DNA from: STC-113 sp964618565
GTDB taxonomy: Bacteria; Patescibacteriota; Gracilibacteria; BD1-5; UBA2023
Assembly: GCA_964618565.1 (NCBI GenBank)
Contig: CAZUBA010000009.1
Location: 1-57,829 of the forward strand
DNA: 57,829 nucleotides
Reading direction: 5' to 3'
In this document: one piece after another, positions 9,614-18,909 of the stretch
Layout of the letters: every line of letters begins with the position of its first letter
Numbering within the stretch: position 1 is the stretch's first letter
The notes under the pieces: generated by a model
The model's database searches: none
What the model was told of the DNA's origin: nothing
Seen by the model: only the letters and a program-made list of their open reading frames with translations
Position numbers and translations under genes: made by a program

Positions 9614-10987
9614 ATGAACACACAAAAAACCAACAACAACAACGCCTTCACCCTTGTCGAGCTCATAGTAGTGATCGTGATTCTTGCAATCCTTGCAACT
9701 ATTGCATTCCTCTCTTTCTCGAATCAGTCAGGCTCTGCCAGGGATTCTGTGAGATTGTCGGACACCACGAACATCAGGAAATGACTTGAGCTCCGCCAGG
9801 CAATAGGATGATCGATCCCCCTTCCTGCGAATCCCAAGTCATATTCATGATGAGCCACTGCGACATGAGTATCCGGAGTTATGATAACGGAATGAACGGT
9901 TAATAATTCAATACTTTCCACTCTCTCCGCAGGAATCAAAGATCCTTCTTGAAGCGAATACAGGTACTCGACCATTTCGCAATGATGACAGCCCCTGTAT
10001 TATCAGCTAGCTCTTGAGCTGGAGAATCCTACAAGCATGAGAGAGGATGTCATTAACCCTTTCATCGCATTTAATGAGGATATTGCCAGTGCAGATACTG
10101 CATCTTCCAAGATAGTCCAGCTCAAATGAAACTATATGTTCAATCCGAGCTTGCCTTCCTTATTCATATTATCAGGCTCGACCAGTTCAGCAAGCGGATG
10201 AATATATAATCCGGACATATGCTTCGTGCTTGATTGATCTGCTACGAATAGTTTCTCCAGCAAGGACTGTATAGCGAAGAAAGACATGAGACTTAAGGAT
10301 TATGACGACTCTCTTGTATGATACTGGGATATGGAGACAAATTTCAACTCATGAGGCATCACTTATCTCAAGGATCTGAGTTGAAATAGTAACGACGGAG
10401 CCGCAAGCTGATCAATTATAATATGATGAAGTTGAGGGTTAATATGAAAATCGACATTCTTTGATTGAATAAATGATTATTTCCAAATAAAGAATAACCC
10501 TACTCTAAACTTTGAAAGCACATTCACTTTTGAGGCCATTTATACTTACAGCAAATCGTACACTTGAGCTTGATGAAATCCTATATTAGACAAACCCTAT
10601 ACTTCACATACACCTCCATATTATCAGTATCACTTTTGAGTTACTTCTCCTAATTATTCAAGCGCACCATGAAAGTGTTGATTCCAGAATTTTTTTGCAG
10701 TAAGTTATAAATTTGATTGTAGCTGATTTGATAATCAGATATATCATGTAGTTACAAAATATGATTGAACAACAGCATCGATGTGGATAAATTGAAAAAA
10801 GATAGCAGAGACTAAAATAAATAAGACTTTTACTGATTATGGCTTAGATCTATTTATTTGAGTTTATGGAGGATTGCTTAACTCTTCCATATATTATTTA
10901 GCATGAAATATCGATGAATTAAAAATATATAATCGAGCACTCTCAGATACAGAGATAATTCAGCAAGCAAAATCAGCTTGATTTTAA
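9614..10987 (+). CDS. type IV prepilin-like protein with C-terminal LamG-like domain, 457 aa
   Basis: Table 25 ORF from ATG 9614 to TAA 10985-10987. A short leader (MNTQKTNNNNA) precedes the class III prepilin motif FTLVELIVV and a hydrophobic helix, here without Gly at -1 (Ala instead). SARDSVRLSDTTNIRKGLEL follows, as in the other pilins of this window. The C-terminal half starts LVGYWDMETNF and ends IDELKIYNRALSDTEI, the signature edges of a LamG/concanavalin-like sandwich. Predicted to be processed by a prepilin peptidase and displayed at the surface, with LamG as the binding module. It forms a tandem pair with the next gene. Confidence 0.88.
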
Positions 10988-11020
10988 TAAAAGAAATTTT
11001 AATTTAATATAATATATATT

Positions 11021-12400
11021 ATGAAAGATTTAAAAAAACATTCCGCTTTCACACTTGTAGAACTAATAGTGGTCATAGTAATACTTGCGATTCTTGCAAC
11101 AATCGCATTCCTTTCTTTTTCTTCCCAGTCTGGTTCTGCCAGGGATTCAGCTCGACTTGCCGACATGAATAACATATCGAAATGATTATGAGTGTTAAAT
11201 GCGGCAGTAGGAAAGCTACCAATGCCTGACAAAAAGATAAACATTACAGCATCTGGAACAATTATCAGATACCAATGATATGTATGATCCAACGTGCTCA
11301 ATATGATAAAGCTTTCAAATTGATGAAAAGATCCCCTTGATGCTGCTACATATTACACTTACTCAACAAATTCATCTCAATCTAAATTCCAGATATTGGG
11401 ATTTCTTGAGGATTGAAGCAATAGCGCTCTTTCTTTACTTCCCCCTCTCCTATCGGGAGAGGGCTGGGGGGAGGGCCGTGCTAATGCAGAGCCAAATACT
11501 TATAGTTGAAGGTATGTTGTCACTATGTGAGATCTGCTCGGGATTGTGCTTGAAAGTTCAACAAAAGTTCCCGCTCAGGCAGCTATGAATGATATCGATG
11601 TTTCAAAAACCAACACTTGATATATTGAACAATTCACAAACAAAGATTATATTATCTGAACTTGAAGTTCATTATTAAGCAATATCCTAATCAGAAGAAA
11701 TGATTTATCAGATGATACAACATTATTAAAATATGATGATTCCATTTTAGGTTATTGGAATATGGAAACAACCACTTGAGCCTATCTTAAAGATTTAAGC
11801 AGATATGAAAATTTATGAACTTTGAACTGAGTTATCGCATGAGGAGTAAATTGAATTAAATGAAAAGCCACTAATTTCACATGAACTTGAGGATATATAA
11901 AAGCATCAGATAATTCAAATTGGAATATCGGATCTAAAAATATGACAATTAATCTTTGGATAAAACAATCTTCATATTCTGCAGGATGAAACAGACTGGT
12001 TTCAAGCTGGGATGGTGGCAGCAGTAACTATGGTACATCTCAATTTGTTTTTTATGTAAGCAGCACATGAGAAATAGTTGGAAATTTTTGAAATTGAACT
12101 GGCTGGCAAGCCACCACCCTTATTACTTCGCCAAATATCATTTTGTTGAATAATTGGTATAATATCCAGATTATATTCGATACAACACAGATAAAAGTAT
12201 ATGTTAATAATGAACTAAAAAAAAGCTCTACCCGTCCTGCTTTGCAAAATTCTACAAAACTGCAAATTTGATGATGGGATTGGGACTTACCTTATTCTTG
12301 AATCAATAGATATTTTCAAGGCTCTATTGATGAAGTTCGTATTTATAATAGGGCATTATGAGAATCTGAGACTCAAGCCTTATATGAATCACTAAAATAA
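11021..12400 (+). CDS. type IV prepilin-like protein with LamG-like domain, 459 aa, interrupted in frame by a dispersed repeat
   Basis: Table 25 ORF from ATG 11021 to TAA 12398-12400. Leader MKDLKKHSA, then FTLVELIVV and SARDSARLADMNNISKGLG. The pilin body has the shared WKDPLD-type motif (GKDPLDAATYYTYSTN). At about residues 140-152 the protein reads LLPPLLSGEGWGEG, which is the translation of a GC-rich dispersed repeat inserted without breaking the frame. The C-terminus (ILGYWNMETTTGAYLKDL to IDEVRIYNRALGESET) is LamG. It is the tandem paralogue of the 9614 gene, followed by a strong terminator. Confidence 0.87.
11441..11476 (+). repeat. palindromic GC-rich repeat inside the pilin coding sequence
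   Basis: CCCCCTCTCCTATCGGGAGA plus GGGCTGGGGGGAGGG forms a hairpin and stands out in base composition from the AT-rich flanks. A reverse-orientation relative lies between genes at about 51590-51630. The length and phase preserve the open frame, like Rickettsia palindromic elements in proteins. Confidence 0.75.
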
Positions 12401-12428
12401 AAATTTTAATAAATTGTTCCATAAATTA

Positions 12429-12460
12429 CAAAAGCCAGTTCCGAGGAACTGGCTTTTTTT
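12429..12460. terminator. bidirectional intrinsic terminator
   Basis: AAAAGCCAGTTCC, a GAG loop and GGAACTGGCTTTTTTT. It separates the convergent pilin gene and the TPM-domain gene and marks the edge of the first standard-code island. Confidence 0.9.
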
Positions 12461-12482
12461 GCATCAAAGATAAACGCAATAT

Positions 12483-13352
12483 TCAATATTTGTCGGTTGA
12501 TCCGCCCCCTCCAGACTTGCCGCCTTCTCCCTCTGAGCTTTCGTCGTCGTCATCACTTGATCCGCCCCCTCTGGAGAAAAGGCCATAGAGGAATAAGATG
12601 CTCAGATCCAAGCCTGTAAACCTTGAGAAAAGAACGATGAGAATGCAGATCAGAGCGCCCGCAAAACCTGTTGCAATCTTCCTTTCAGGGTCATTTGTCG
12701 GTAATGATTCAATCATGCCATATGCGCCGATTGCTCCACATACCCAGAGATTGCTGTATCCGAAGAAGTAGGAACACCCCGCCCAAAAAAGAAGGTCATC
12801 TTTTTTTTCTTTGCCTACAGATACAAGTTCCTTTGTGGCCAGTTCAACTTTGGCGTTTATATCCTTGTCTTGGGATGTCGTGGACATAATCTGTGGGATT
12901 CCAACTTTAAGCCCTGCTCCCCATTTTCCTTCTTTGAAGTAGGGGAGCATTGTTTTGTTGATGCGGTGAGAAGAGATATCCGTAAGGAATCCTTCTAATC
13001 CATAGCCGACTTCAATCCTGACTTCTCGCTCCTTGATTGAAACGAGCACCAAGACACCGTTGTCTTCGCCTTTTTTGCCGATTTTCCATTCCTCAATAGT
13101 CTTTATTGCAAATTCTTCGATTGTGCTTCCGTCGTGATCGGGGATTGTCAGGATGCTTATCTGCTTGCCTGACTGCGACTTGAATGCAGATAAGGTTTTT
13201 TCAAGATCGGACTTATTTGCATCATCGATCACTTTTGCATAGTCGTTGACGAAACTTCTGTTTTTGGGTACTTCAGTCGCTATCGTATCAAATGCGAAAG
13301 AAAGTACTCCAAAAAGCACGGATAAAATTACTGACCTGATGAATTTTGGCAT
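12483..13352 (-). CDS. TPM-domain (YgcG-like) membrane protein, 289 aa, standard code
   Basis: ATG 13352, TGA stop 12483-12485. N-terminal signal peptide, then a TPM_phosphatase domain (PF04536): RSFVNDYAKVIDD, ISILTIPDHDGSTIEEFA, GEDNGVLVLVSIKEREVRIEVGYGLEGFLTD. Two hydrophobic segments and a Gly/Ser-rich, Asp-rich tail follow. No internal TGA occurs, and all glycines are GGN. A strong AGGAGG lies seven bases before the ATG. Reading TGA as Gly would continue through the terminator for about 19 residues, so TGA acts as stop here. It is related to the 14362 gene. TPM proteins are membrane-linked and poorly understood. Confidence 0.88.
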   Translation of the reverse strand: MPKFIRSVILSVLFGVLSFAFDTIATEVPKNRSFVNDYAKVIDDANKSDLEKTLSAFKSQSGKQISILTIPDHDGSTIEEFAIKTIEEWKIGKKGEDNGVLVLVSIKEREVRIEVGYGLEGFLTDISSHRINKTMLPYFKEGKWGAGLKVGIPQIMSTTSQDKDINAKVELATKELVSVGKEKKDDLLFWAGCSYFFGYSNLWVCGAIGAYGMIESLPTNDPERKIATGFAGALICILIVLFSRFTGLDLSILFLYGLFSRGGGSSDDDDESSEGEGGKSGGGGSTDKY

Positions 13353-13703
13353 CTTTACGCCCTCCTGAAGTAAAATATTTGAATATTTCCGTTTATCTTA
13401 ATGAACTTGTTTTTGGCGACTTCTACTGCGCAAAAAATCACTTTCATTCTAATGGAAATCATATATTGTCAAATAAAATATCTGAATGTCAAAAATTGAT
13501 TTGACTTTTAGCAGTTTTCATTAGATTTAATCTGGCATGTTAGGTGTAGATTTATCTATCGTCTTTCAGATCATTAACATTTTCCAATTTAGCAAATATT
13601 ACATATAGGAGGATAAACAAAAACTCATCAAGATTCCATATCCGCAACTATCGTAAACCAGAGCTTTTGCTCACAACCAATCTGTTATCCGGAGGGATAC
13701 ATC
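13353..13703. other. divergent intergenic region of the LemA/TPM island
   Basis: 351 bases between the divergent TPM and lemA genes. TTGTCA/TTGACA-like boxes occur on both strands (for example near 13468-13475 and 13499-13504), and GGAGG lies at 13691-13695 just before lemA. No RNA gene or ORF of note is seen. Confidence 0.5.
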
Positions 13704-14291
13704 ATGAAGAAGAGAACTCTGTTTTTGGTACTGGCGCTGGCAATGCTTTCACTTTTGTCCGGCTGCGGCTACAACACCATGCAGGCAAAGGAAGAAGCAG
13801 TCTTTGCAGCTTGGGGCGATGTCGAATCATCCTACCAGCGTCGTGCCGATCTCGTCCCCAACCTTGTTGCAGTCGTGCAAGGTGCAGCCAAACATGAGAG
13901 CGAGACCCTGAAAGCAGTCACCGAAGCTCGCGCCAAGGTCGGCTCCATGCAACTGACCAAGGAGGCTGCCAACGATCCTGCAACGATGGCCAAGTTCAAG
14001 GAGAACCAGAGCGCACTTACCGGTGCTCTCTCGAGACTCATGGTTGTGGTGGAGAGATACCCCGACCTTAAGGCAAACCAGAATTTTCTGGATCTCCAGA
14101 ACCAGCTTGAGGGTACCGAAAACCGCATAAACGTGGCACGTGTCCGCTACAATCAGGCAGTCCAGGATTTCAATACCACAATCCGGACCTTTCCAAACTC
14201 CCTGACCAACTCCATGCTTCTGCACTTGGAGCGCAAGGAGCCGTTCAAGGCGGATGAGGGGGCCAAAGTGGCACCCAAAGTCAAGTTTTGA
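13704..14291 (+). CDS. lemA: LemA family lipoprotein, 195 aa, standard code
   Basis: ATG 13704 with GGAGG eight bases upstream; TGA stop 14289-14291. Signal sequence and lipobox LLSGC, followed by the LemA motifs: NTMQAKEEAV, ADLVPNLVAVVQG, SETLKAVTEARA, MVVVERYPDLKANQNFLDLQ, ENRINVARVRYNQAVQDFN and FPNSLTNSM. Codon choice is GC-rich (GCC, CTC, GGC), unlike the AT-rich native genes. Reading past TGA would give about 40 residues overlapping the next gene out of frame. LemA and TPM genes are often adjacent in bacteria, which supports an intact transferred operon. Confidence 0.95.
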   Translation: MKKRTLFLVLALAMLSLLSGCGYNTMQAKEEAVFAAWGDVESSYQRRADLVPNLVAVVQGAAKHESETLKAVTEARAKVGSMQLTKEAANDPATMAKFKENQSALTGALSRLMVVVERYPDLKANQNFLDLQNQLEGTENRINVARVRYNQAVQDFNTTIRTFPNSLTNSMLLHLERKEPFKADEGAKVAPKVKF

Positions 14292-14308
14292 TCCCAAGGA
14301 GTGAAATG

Positions 14309-14345
14309 GAGGCCATCCGGATCAGCAATGAATCCGGATGGCCTC
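14309..14345 (+). other. perfect 14-bp stem hairpin between lemA and the TPM gene
   Basis: GAGGCCATCCGGAT, a nine-base loop and ATCCGGATGGCCTC. There is no T run, so it is unlikely to terminate. It could stabilise the lemA mRNA end or tune expression of the downstream genes. Confidence 0.7.
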
Positions 14346-14361
14346 AACCAGGGAGACCCTT

Positions 14362-15171
14362 ATGAACAAATCTGTTTTTCTAATGATTTGGGTGCTTCTT
14401 CTGGCTTTCGCTTCTAGCGGATCTGCCTTGGAGGTTCCTGAGCGTAAAGGCCATGTAAACGATTATGCCAATATGCTCAATTCAGAGGATGCTGAGCAAA
14501 TCGGACGTGACCTGAAGCTCTATGACTCAGCAACGAGCAACCAGATATTCATCCTTACCATCCCCTCTCTTCAGGGAGATGACATCGAACTGTTCTCCAT
14601 CAAGGTTGCAGAAAGCTGGAAAGCAGGTCAGAAAACCAAAGACAACGGCGTCATCGTGACAATATCCAAAGAGGATCGTAAGATTCGGATAGAAGCCGGA
14701 AGGGGCCTTGAAGGAACTCTGACAGATGCGGTTTCGGGACGGATTATCCGAGAGGTATCACCCAAGCTGGCAGAAGGGAAAACTTCAGAAGCCATCCAAA
14801 TGGCTATCACCAAGATAAAGTCCACTATAAAGGGGGAATATACGGCTGATTCAACAGATGGTGCTACCGAGATAGAGAATCACATCCTTGAGATAAAATG
14901 GGGCGTCATGTCCGTAGTCTTTCTTTTCACTGCGGGAATTGCTTGCGCGTATAACCCTTTTGTCGGGGGCGGAGTGGGCGCTGCAGTTGCGTTTCTTTTT
15001 GCGATATTCATGTGGCATCTCTCAGCAGGTGCTGTTGGAATTGCTACGGCGGTAGGATTTTTTCTCGGATTAGTCGCTGACAAGATAGGAATTATCACCC
15101 TTCATTTTGGCGCTTCATGCTTGGGCGGGGGCGGTAGTTTCGGTGGCGGCGGCGCAACAGGAGACTGGTGA
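14362..15171 (+). CDS. TPM-domain (YgcG-like) membrane protein, 269 aa, standard code
   Basis: Start chosen at ATG 14362 because GGGAG lies just upstream and the product begins with a clean signal peptide; an upstream in-frame ATG at 14338 lies inside the hairpin. TPM domain: GHVNDYANML, QIFILTIPSLQGDDIELFS, DNGVIVTISKEDRKIRIEAGRGLEG. Three hydrophobic segments and a glycine-rich tail follow. TGA stop at 15169-15171. The next gene starts 18 bases later in the same frame, so a host reading TGA as Gly would make one fused protein. Confidence 0.88.
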   Translation: MNKSVFLMIWVLLLAFASSGSALEVPERKGHVNDYANMLNSEDAEQIGRDLKLYDSATSNQIFILTIPSLQGDDIELFSIKVAESWKAGQKTKDNGVIVTISKEDRKIRIEAGRGLEGTLTDAVSGRIIREVSPKLAEGKTSEAIQMAITKIKSTIKGEYTADSTDGATEIENHILEIKWGVMSVVFLFTAGIACAYNPFVGGGVGAAVAFLFAIFMWHLSAGAVGIATAVGFFLGLVADKIGIITLHFGASCLGGGGSFGGGGATGDW

Positions 15172-15189
15172 CGAAAGGAGGAACAGAAC

Positions 15190-15681
15190 ATGATGAAAAA
15201 ACAAGATGCTCTGAGCTTCCTTACGGAGGCTGAGCGGAATCAGATCAAGGAATGCATCGGAGAAGCCGAGAAATTTACCTCTGGTGAAATCAGGGTGCTC
15301 ATAGTCTCTGCTTCAAGCGTCATACCGAAGCTCTGCAAAACCGATCAGGCAAAGGCAGTTGTTCGCCGAGCGAAAGCGGAATTCCGAAGGCTTGGCATCA
15401 ACAAAACCCACAGATCCACCGGAATACTTATTCTTATCTCTCTTGAGGAGCATATGGTCAGAGTCCAACCTGACAAGGCCATCGATGATCTTCTCCCTCA
15501 GGATACGTGGAAGCCATTTGCCGACTGCATCTCAGCTGGAATAAAGGCCGAGCTCCCCGCAGCGGGAATATGTGATGCCGTCCAGCAATTAGGGGCGCAT
15601 CTGGCACATTTCTTTCCCTTGAAGGAGGGGGATAAGAACGAACTGCCAAACGATGTAGTCATTAAGGGTCGGTGGAAGTAA
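15190..15681 (+). CDS. cytoplasmic TPM-domain protein, 163 aa, standard code
   Basis: ATG 15190 with AAGGAGG upstream; TAA stop 15679-15681. Short N-terminus, then a TPM-type domain: FTSGEIRVLIVSASS, AKAEFRRLGINKTHRSTGIL, ILISLEEHMVRVQPDKAIDDLL and a C-terminal HLAHFFPLKEGDKNELPN. No signal peptide is seen. This is the usual third member of LemA-TPM-TPM clusters. A UUCG-loop terminator follows. Confidence 0.85.
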   Translation: MMKKQDALSFLTEAERNQIKECIGEAEKFTSGEIRVLIVSASSVIPKLCKTDQAKAVVRRAKAEFRRLGINKTHRSTGILILISLEEHMVRVQPDKAIDDLLPQDTWKPFADCISAGIKAELPAAGICDAVQQLGAHLAHFFPLKEGDKNELPNDVVIKGRWK

Positions 15682-15722
15682 ATAAAAACATATAATGAAC
15701 AATTGGAAAATGTAACACTTTA

Positions 15723-15748
15723 GGGCGGATTCTTCGGAATCCGCCTTT
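15723..15748 (+). terminator. terminator of the lemA-TPM-TPM operon
   Basis: GGCGGATTC, a TTCG tetraloop, GAATCCGCC, then a T-rich run. Confidence 0.9.
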
Positions 15749-15776
15749 CAATTTTTTTAAAATGCAAGCTAATCTT

Positions 15777-15806
15777 TTGACAAATAATAATATGTAATTA
15801 TATATA
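15777..15806 (+). promoter_or_regulatory. promoter for the 15922 gene
   Basis: TTGACA at 15777-15782, an 18-base spacer and TATATA at 15801-15806. The transcript would have a leader of about 110 bases that includes a possible 27-codon ORF (15825-15908). Confidence 0.55.
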
Positions 15807-15921
15807 AAATAACAAATACAAATTTATGCAAAAAGGAGAATTGTTCGTTTACATCTTTGTTCATTTATTTAACGGCATATTTCGCCATTTCGAAGTGTTT
15901 CTGATATAGGAGAATATCATC

Positions 15922-16662
15922 ATGAAAGAATTATCTGGTCCTACCGCCCTGAGTATCATCATCGCATCAATCTTCTTTTGTTCCTTGCTTTTCGGCTTTA
16001 TCGTAAGCATCAGGAATAGCAGAAGATCAAGCAGAACTGCAACTGAGCGCCGCTCCTCGTCACTTGACGAGGCAACAACCCCAGTCAAGCCTGAAACAGA
16101 AACCTTACCAAGAGGTTTTGATGAGCTTCGGCCAACAAGGAGAAATCCTTCCAAATGCGTAGAAAAAAATACGCTTTTTGATCCACTTAATGGAAGCGAG
16201 CTCATTCACCCTGCGACGCTTGTCATGAATCATCCTCGGCTAGGAAGAGTAAAGGTGATAGTCAATGTCATGAATGCACGATTTTATTCGGATTATGGCC
16301 CTAGGTTCTTCTCCAATTCCCTCATGTCGATGAACACTCACATATGGTGCTTTGACCAGACTTGCCTCGTCTGTTGCGGTGATTCGGATAGATTCACTGA
16401 GATGAAATTCTTGGATTTCTACAATACTTTTCTGGAAAACTTCCAGATTGAGGATCTCGGGTTCAACGGTTGGAATCCGAGAGAAATTCTGGAAGGGGAT
16501 GCGGAATCAGATACCTGCTATTGGTGCGGGGAAATAAGAAAAGATGTTCCCAAGGTAGTACAGATTCTCTCTTCGTTAACCATCGGCGAAGCTATCTTTG
16601 GCGAAGGAACTCTCTCGGCGGACATCTATGATGCTCACCGAGAAGAGTTGGCAGGGATATGA
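15922..16662 (+). CDS. membrane-anchored hypothetical protein, 246 aa, standard code
   Basis: ATG 15922, with TAGGAG upstream, to TGA 16660-16662. A single N-terminal membrane helix (residues 8-29) is followed by a basic, Ser/Arg-rich linker and a soluble domain with several Cys (FDQTCLVCCGD, DTCYWCGEI) that may form a metal or disulfide site. No known family is recognised. GGN glycine codons and a TGA stop group it with the island genes; readthrough would add only nine residues. A strong terminator follows. Confidence 0.75.
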   Translation: MKELSGPTALSIIIASIFFCSLLFGFIVSIRNSRRSSRTATERRSSSLDEATTPVKPETETLPRGFDELRPTRRNPSKCVEKNTLFDPLNGSELIHPATLVMNHPRLGRVKVIVNVMNARFYSDYGPRFFSNSLMSMNTHIWCFDQTCLVCCGDSDRFTEMKFLDFYNTFLENFQIEDLGFNGWNPREILEGDAESDTCYWCGEIRKDVPKVVQILSSLTIGEAIFGEGTLSADIYDAHREELAGI

Positions 16663-16712
16663 AGACTGCCAAATTCTGAAGTGCTGTAATGAACAAGACT
16701 AGACTTACTTAG

Positions 16713-16739
16713 AAAAAACCCCCGGTTTCCGGGGGTTTT
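16713..16739 (+). terminator. intrinsic terminator
   Basis: AAAAAACCCCCGG, a TTT-centred loop, CCGGGGGTTTT. It closes the first standard-code island. Confidence 0.9.
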
Positions 16740-16890
16740 CTCGTTTTCACAAAAAAAACACTTTCATTTCATACAAAAACTACTCTCATCCTTTGCATTT
16801 TACTTCATAAAGGATATGATATCGTCAACATAGAGGCAGGGCAATGATGATCATTTGGTCGCCTTAATCATAACCTAAGCTGCCAATGGC

Positions 16891-16937
16891 GAAACCGACT
16901 GATGTTAATGAATATTAACAAGTTAAAGTCGGTTTTT
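16891..16937 (+). terminator. terminator-like hairpin before the LUD gene
   Basis: AAACCGACT and AGTCGGTTTTT enclose a loop with a second small TTAAT/ATTAA stem. No gene ends here, so 16740-16890 may encode a short transcript; no promoter is obvious. Confidence 0.5.
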
Positions 16938-16956
16938 ATATTTTTATATAGGAATT

Positions 16957-17571
16957 ATGACAAATGAAAATACTTTCAGTCAGATGGCAAATGATGTTTC
17001 CATACTCAAGACATTTGAATCACTTGAAAAGAATGGAATACATCCATATCTTGTAAAGGACAGGAACGATGCACTCAAAAAAGTATTGGATCTGTTACCT
17101 GATCATGAAGAGATTATGACAATGACATCCGTGACTCTTACAGAAATATGATTAGATGAATTATTAAATACTTCGACAGAATTTATTTCTATTAGAAGAC
17201 TTATGAACAACGAAGGACTTTCACCGATTGAAAAAAGACGTTTATGAACAGCTCATGAATGGGCTATTTGAAGCGTCCATGCTGTTACAGAAAATTGACA
17301 GGTGATGATAGCTTCTGCAACATGAAGTCAGATTCCTGCTTATGCTTACGGTGCGATGAATGTAATTTGGATAGTCTGAACTCAGAAGATAGTTAAAGAT
17401 TTGGACGAAGGGTTCCGCAGAATATATGAGTATTCTTTTCCTCTTGAAAATGAAAGGTCAATGAAAGCATATTGAATATGAAGCTGAGTCAATAAGCTGC
17501 TGATTATAAATAAAGAAACTATTCCAGGAAGGATACATATGATTTTTGTAAAAGAAAAACTTTGATTTTAA
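16957..17571 (+). CDS. LUD-domain (LutC-like, PF02589) protein, 204 aa
   Basis: Table 25 ORF from ATG 16957 to TAA 17569-17571. It shows the LUD pattern: EEIMTMTSVTLTEIGL, an acidic and basic middle segment, AIGSVHAVTENGQVMIASATGSQIPAY, AMNVIWIVGTQKIVKDLDEGFRRI and a C-terminal GSGVNKLLIIN. LUD proteins include lactate-utilisation LutB/LutC subunits, but many stand-alone members have no known role. No lutA or lutB lies nearby. First gene of a native run to 21.7 kb. Confidence 0.85.
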
Positions 17572-17587
17572 TTATTAGATTTTGATT

Positions 17588-17920
17588 ATGAGAAGAATAG
17601 TACCTTTTGAGTTTTCCAATAGCTTGAATAAGTCCTCGGATTTTTATACAGTATTTTCTTTTTTAATAACCAAAAAAGGATGACTGGAAGAATATTGGTT
17701 TATGATAACCTGACTTGTTACAGATGAGAATGATATTCCCTGATATGCTTATATTATCTATATCCCTGATCTGGAAGAATATTTAAAGAAGATTATGGAT
17801 AAAGCATGAATATCATTTGAGCATAATGATATTATAAATTGAGCTTGATGGATAGTTTATCTAAAAGATGATGAATGAAATGTCTTTTTATTGATTCAAC
17901 TGGTTCCAAAAGAGAAATAA
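17588..17920 (+). CDS. small VOC-like protein, 110 aa
   Basis: Table 25 ORF from ATG 17588 to TAA 17918-17920, 16 bases after the LUD gene. YAYIIYIPDLEEYLKKIMDKAG followed by GAGWIVYLKDDEGNVFLLIQ resembles the second half of a glyoxalase/VOC module ('D.dGN...l'). It may pair with the neighbouring VOC gene. Function unknown. Confidence 0.6.
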
Positions 17921-17944
17921 AATTTAATTTCTAAAAAATTGATT

Positions 17945-18316
17945 ATGAAAAATGCAATTGTTTGGTTTGAAATCCCGTCTATAGATTTTGATAGGGCTCT
18001 ACGGTTCTATAGAAGAATTGTGGTTTGAGAATTTATCGTTGAAGAAAACATGTGAATGAAAATGGCTTTTTTCCCATATGAAAGAATGGAGTGAGTATGA
18101 TGAGCGATTATAAATTCTCCAAATGCCAAACCGACTCAAGATTGAACAGTGGTTTATCTTGCTGCTTGAGATGATGTAGATGGAATGATTGAAAAAGTCA
18201 TTGAAAATTGATGAAAAATTGTTGTCCCTAAAACCGATATCTGAAAATATATGTGATTCATAGCCCAATTTATTGATACTGAATGAAATAGGGTATGAAT
18301 CCATGGAATGAAATAA
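17945..18316 (+). CDS. VOC (glyoxalase-like) family protein, 123 aa
   Basis: Table 25 ORF from ATG 17945 to TAA 18314-18316. Typical two-module VOC layout: IVWFEIPSIDFDRALRFYRR, GVGGAIINSPNAKPTQDGTVVYL, VDGMIEKVIENGGKIVVPKTDIG and FIAQFIDTEGNRVGIHGMK. This matches the PhnB/bleomycin-resistance-type proteins that are common in bacteria. Substrate unknown. Most glycines of the motifs are TGA. Confidence 0.88.
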
Positions 18317-18337
18317 TTATATTTTAATGCTTATATT

Positions 18338-18898
18338 ATGAAAAAAACTGTTTTATTGTCATTAATGGTAGCGGCAACCCTCATATTATATTCTTGCTGA
18401 CAATGACAAACTCCTCCGAATGGAGAAATTGATACGATTACTGGAGAAATTGATACGATTACCGGAACAGAGACTGATGAAGGTAGCGTAAATACAGGCC
18501 AAATAGATACAACTACATGAAGTCTAAATGATACATGAAGCATTATTGACACTGGAAGTGAAGCAGATGAAAAATCAGAATCAAAAACTTATATGATCAG
18601 CATAACTTCTACTTGATTCAGTCCCTCAACCTTGACGATTAAATCGTGAGATAGGGTGGATTTTGTAAATAAGGATTCAGCCACTCATTGGCCAGCATCA
18701 GGTCCTCATCCTGTACATACTAATTACCCTGGTTCTTGAATAGAAAAATGCTGAACTCGGGAAGCGTCTAATATCTTTGATGCATGTAAAGCTCTAGCGC
18801 AAAATGAGACTTTCTCATTTATATTCAAAGAAAAATGAACATGGTGATATCATGATCACAGGAATCCCGATATTACATGAAGAATAATCGTGCAATAA
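18338..18898 (+). CDS. cupredoxin-like lipoprotein, 186 aa
   Basis: Table 25 ORF from ATG 18338 to TAA 18896-18898. Lipobox LILYSC (Cys about 20), then a low-complexity linker with a tandem 21-base repeat encoding GEIDTIT twice. A plastocyanin/cupredoxin-like domain follows: ISITSTGFSPSTLTIKSGDRVDFVNKD, SATHWPASGPHPVH (His ligands), a Cys-containing loop and FKEKGTWGYHDH. A type I copper site is plausible, with His/Cys/His. Lipid-anchored to the outer face of the membrane. It precedes MsrAB, which suggests an extracytoplasmic redox role. Confidence 0.85.
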
Positions 18899-18909
18899 AT
18901 ATAGAAGTT

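Noticed and set aside
13827..14297. Minus-strand ORF of 156 codons opposite lemA
   Set aside because: The plus-strand LemA assignment is certain; the long antisense frame follows from its GC-rich codons.
15825..15908. 27-codon ORF in the leader of the 15922 gene
   Set aside because: No convincing ribosome binding site or conservation argument; kept only as a remark in the promoter entry.
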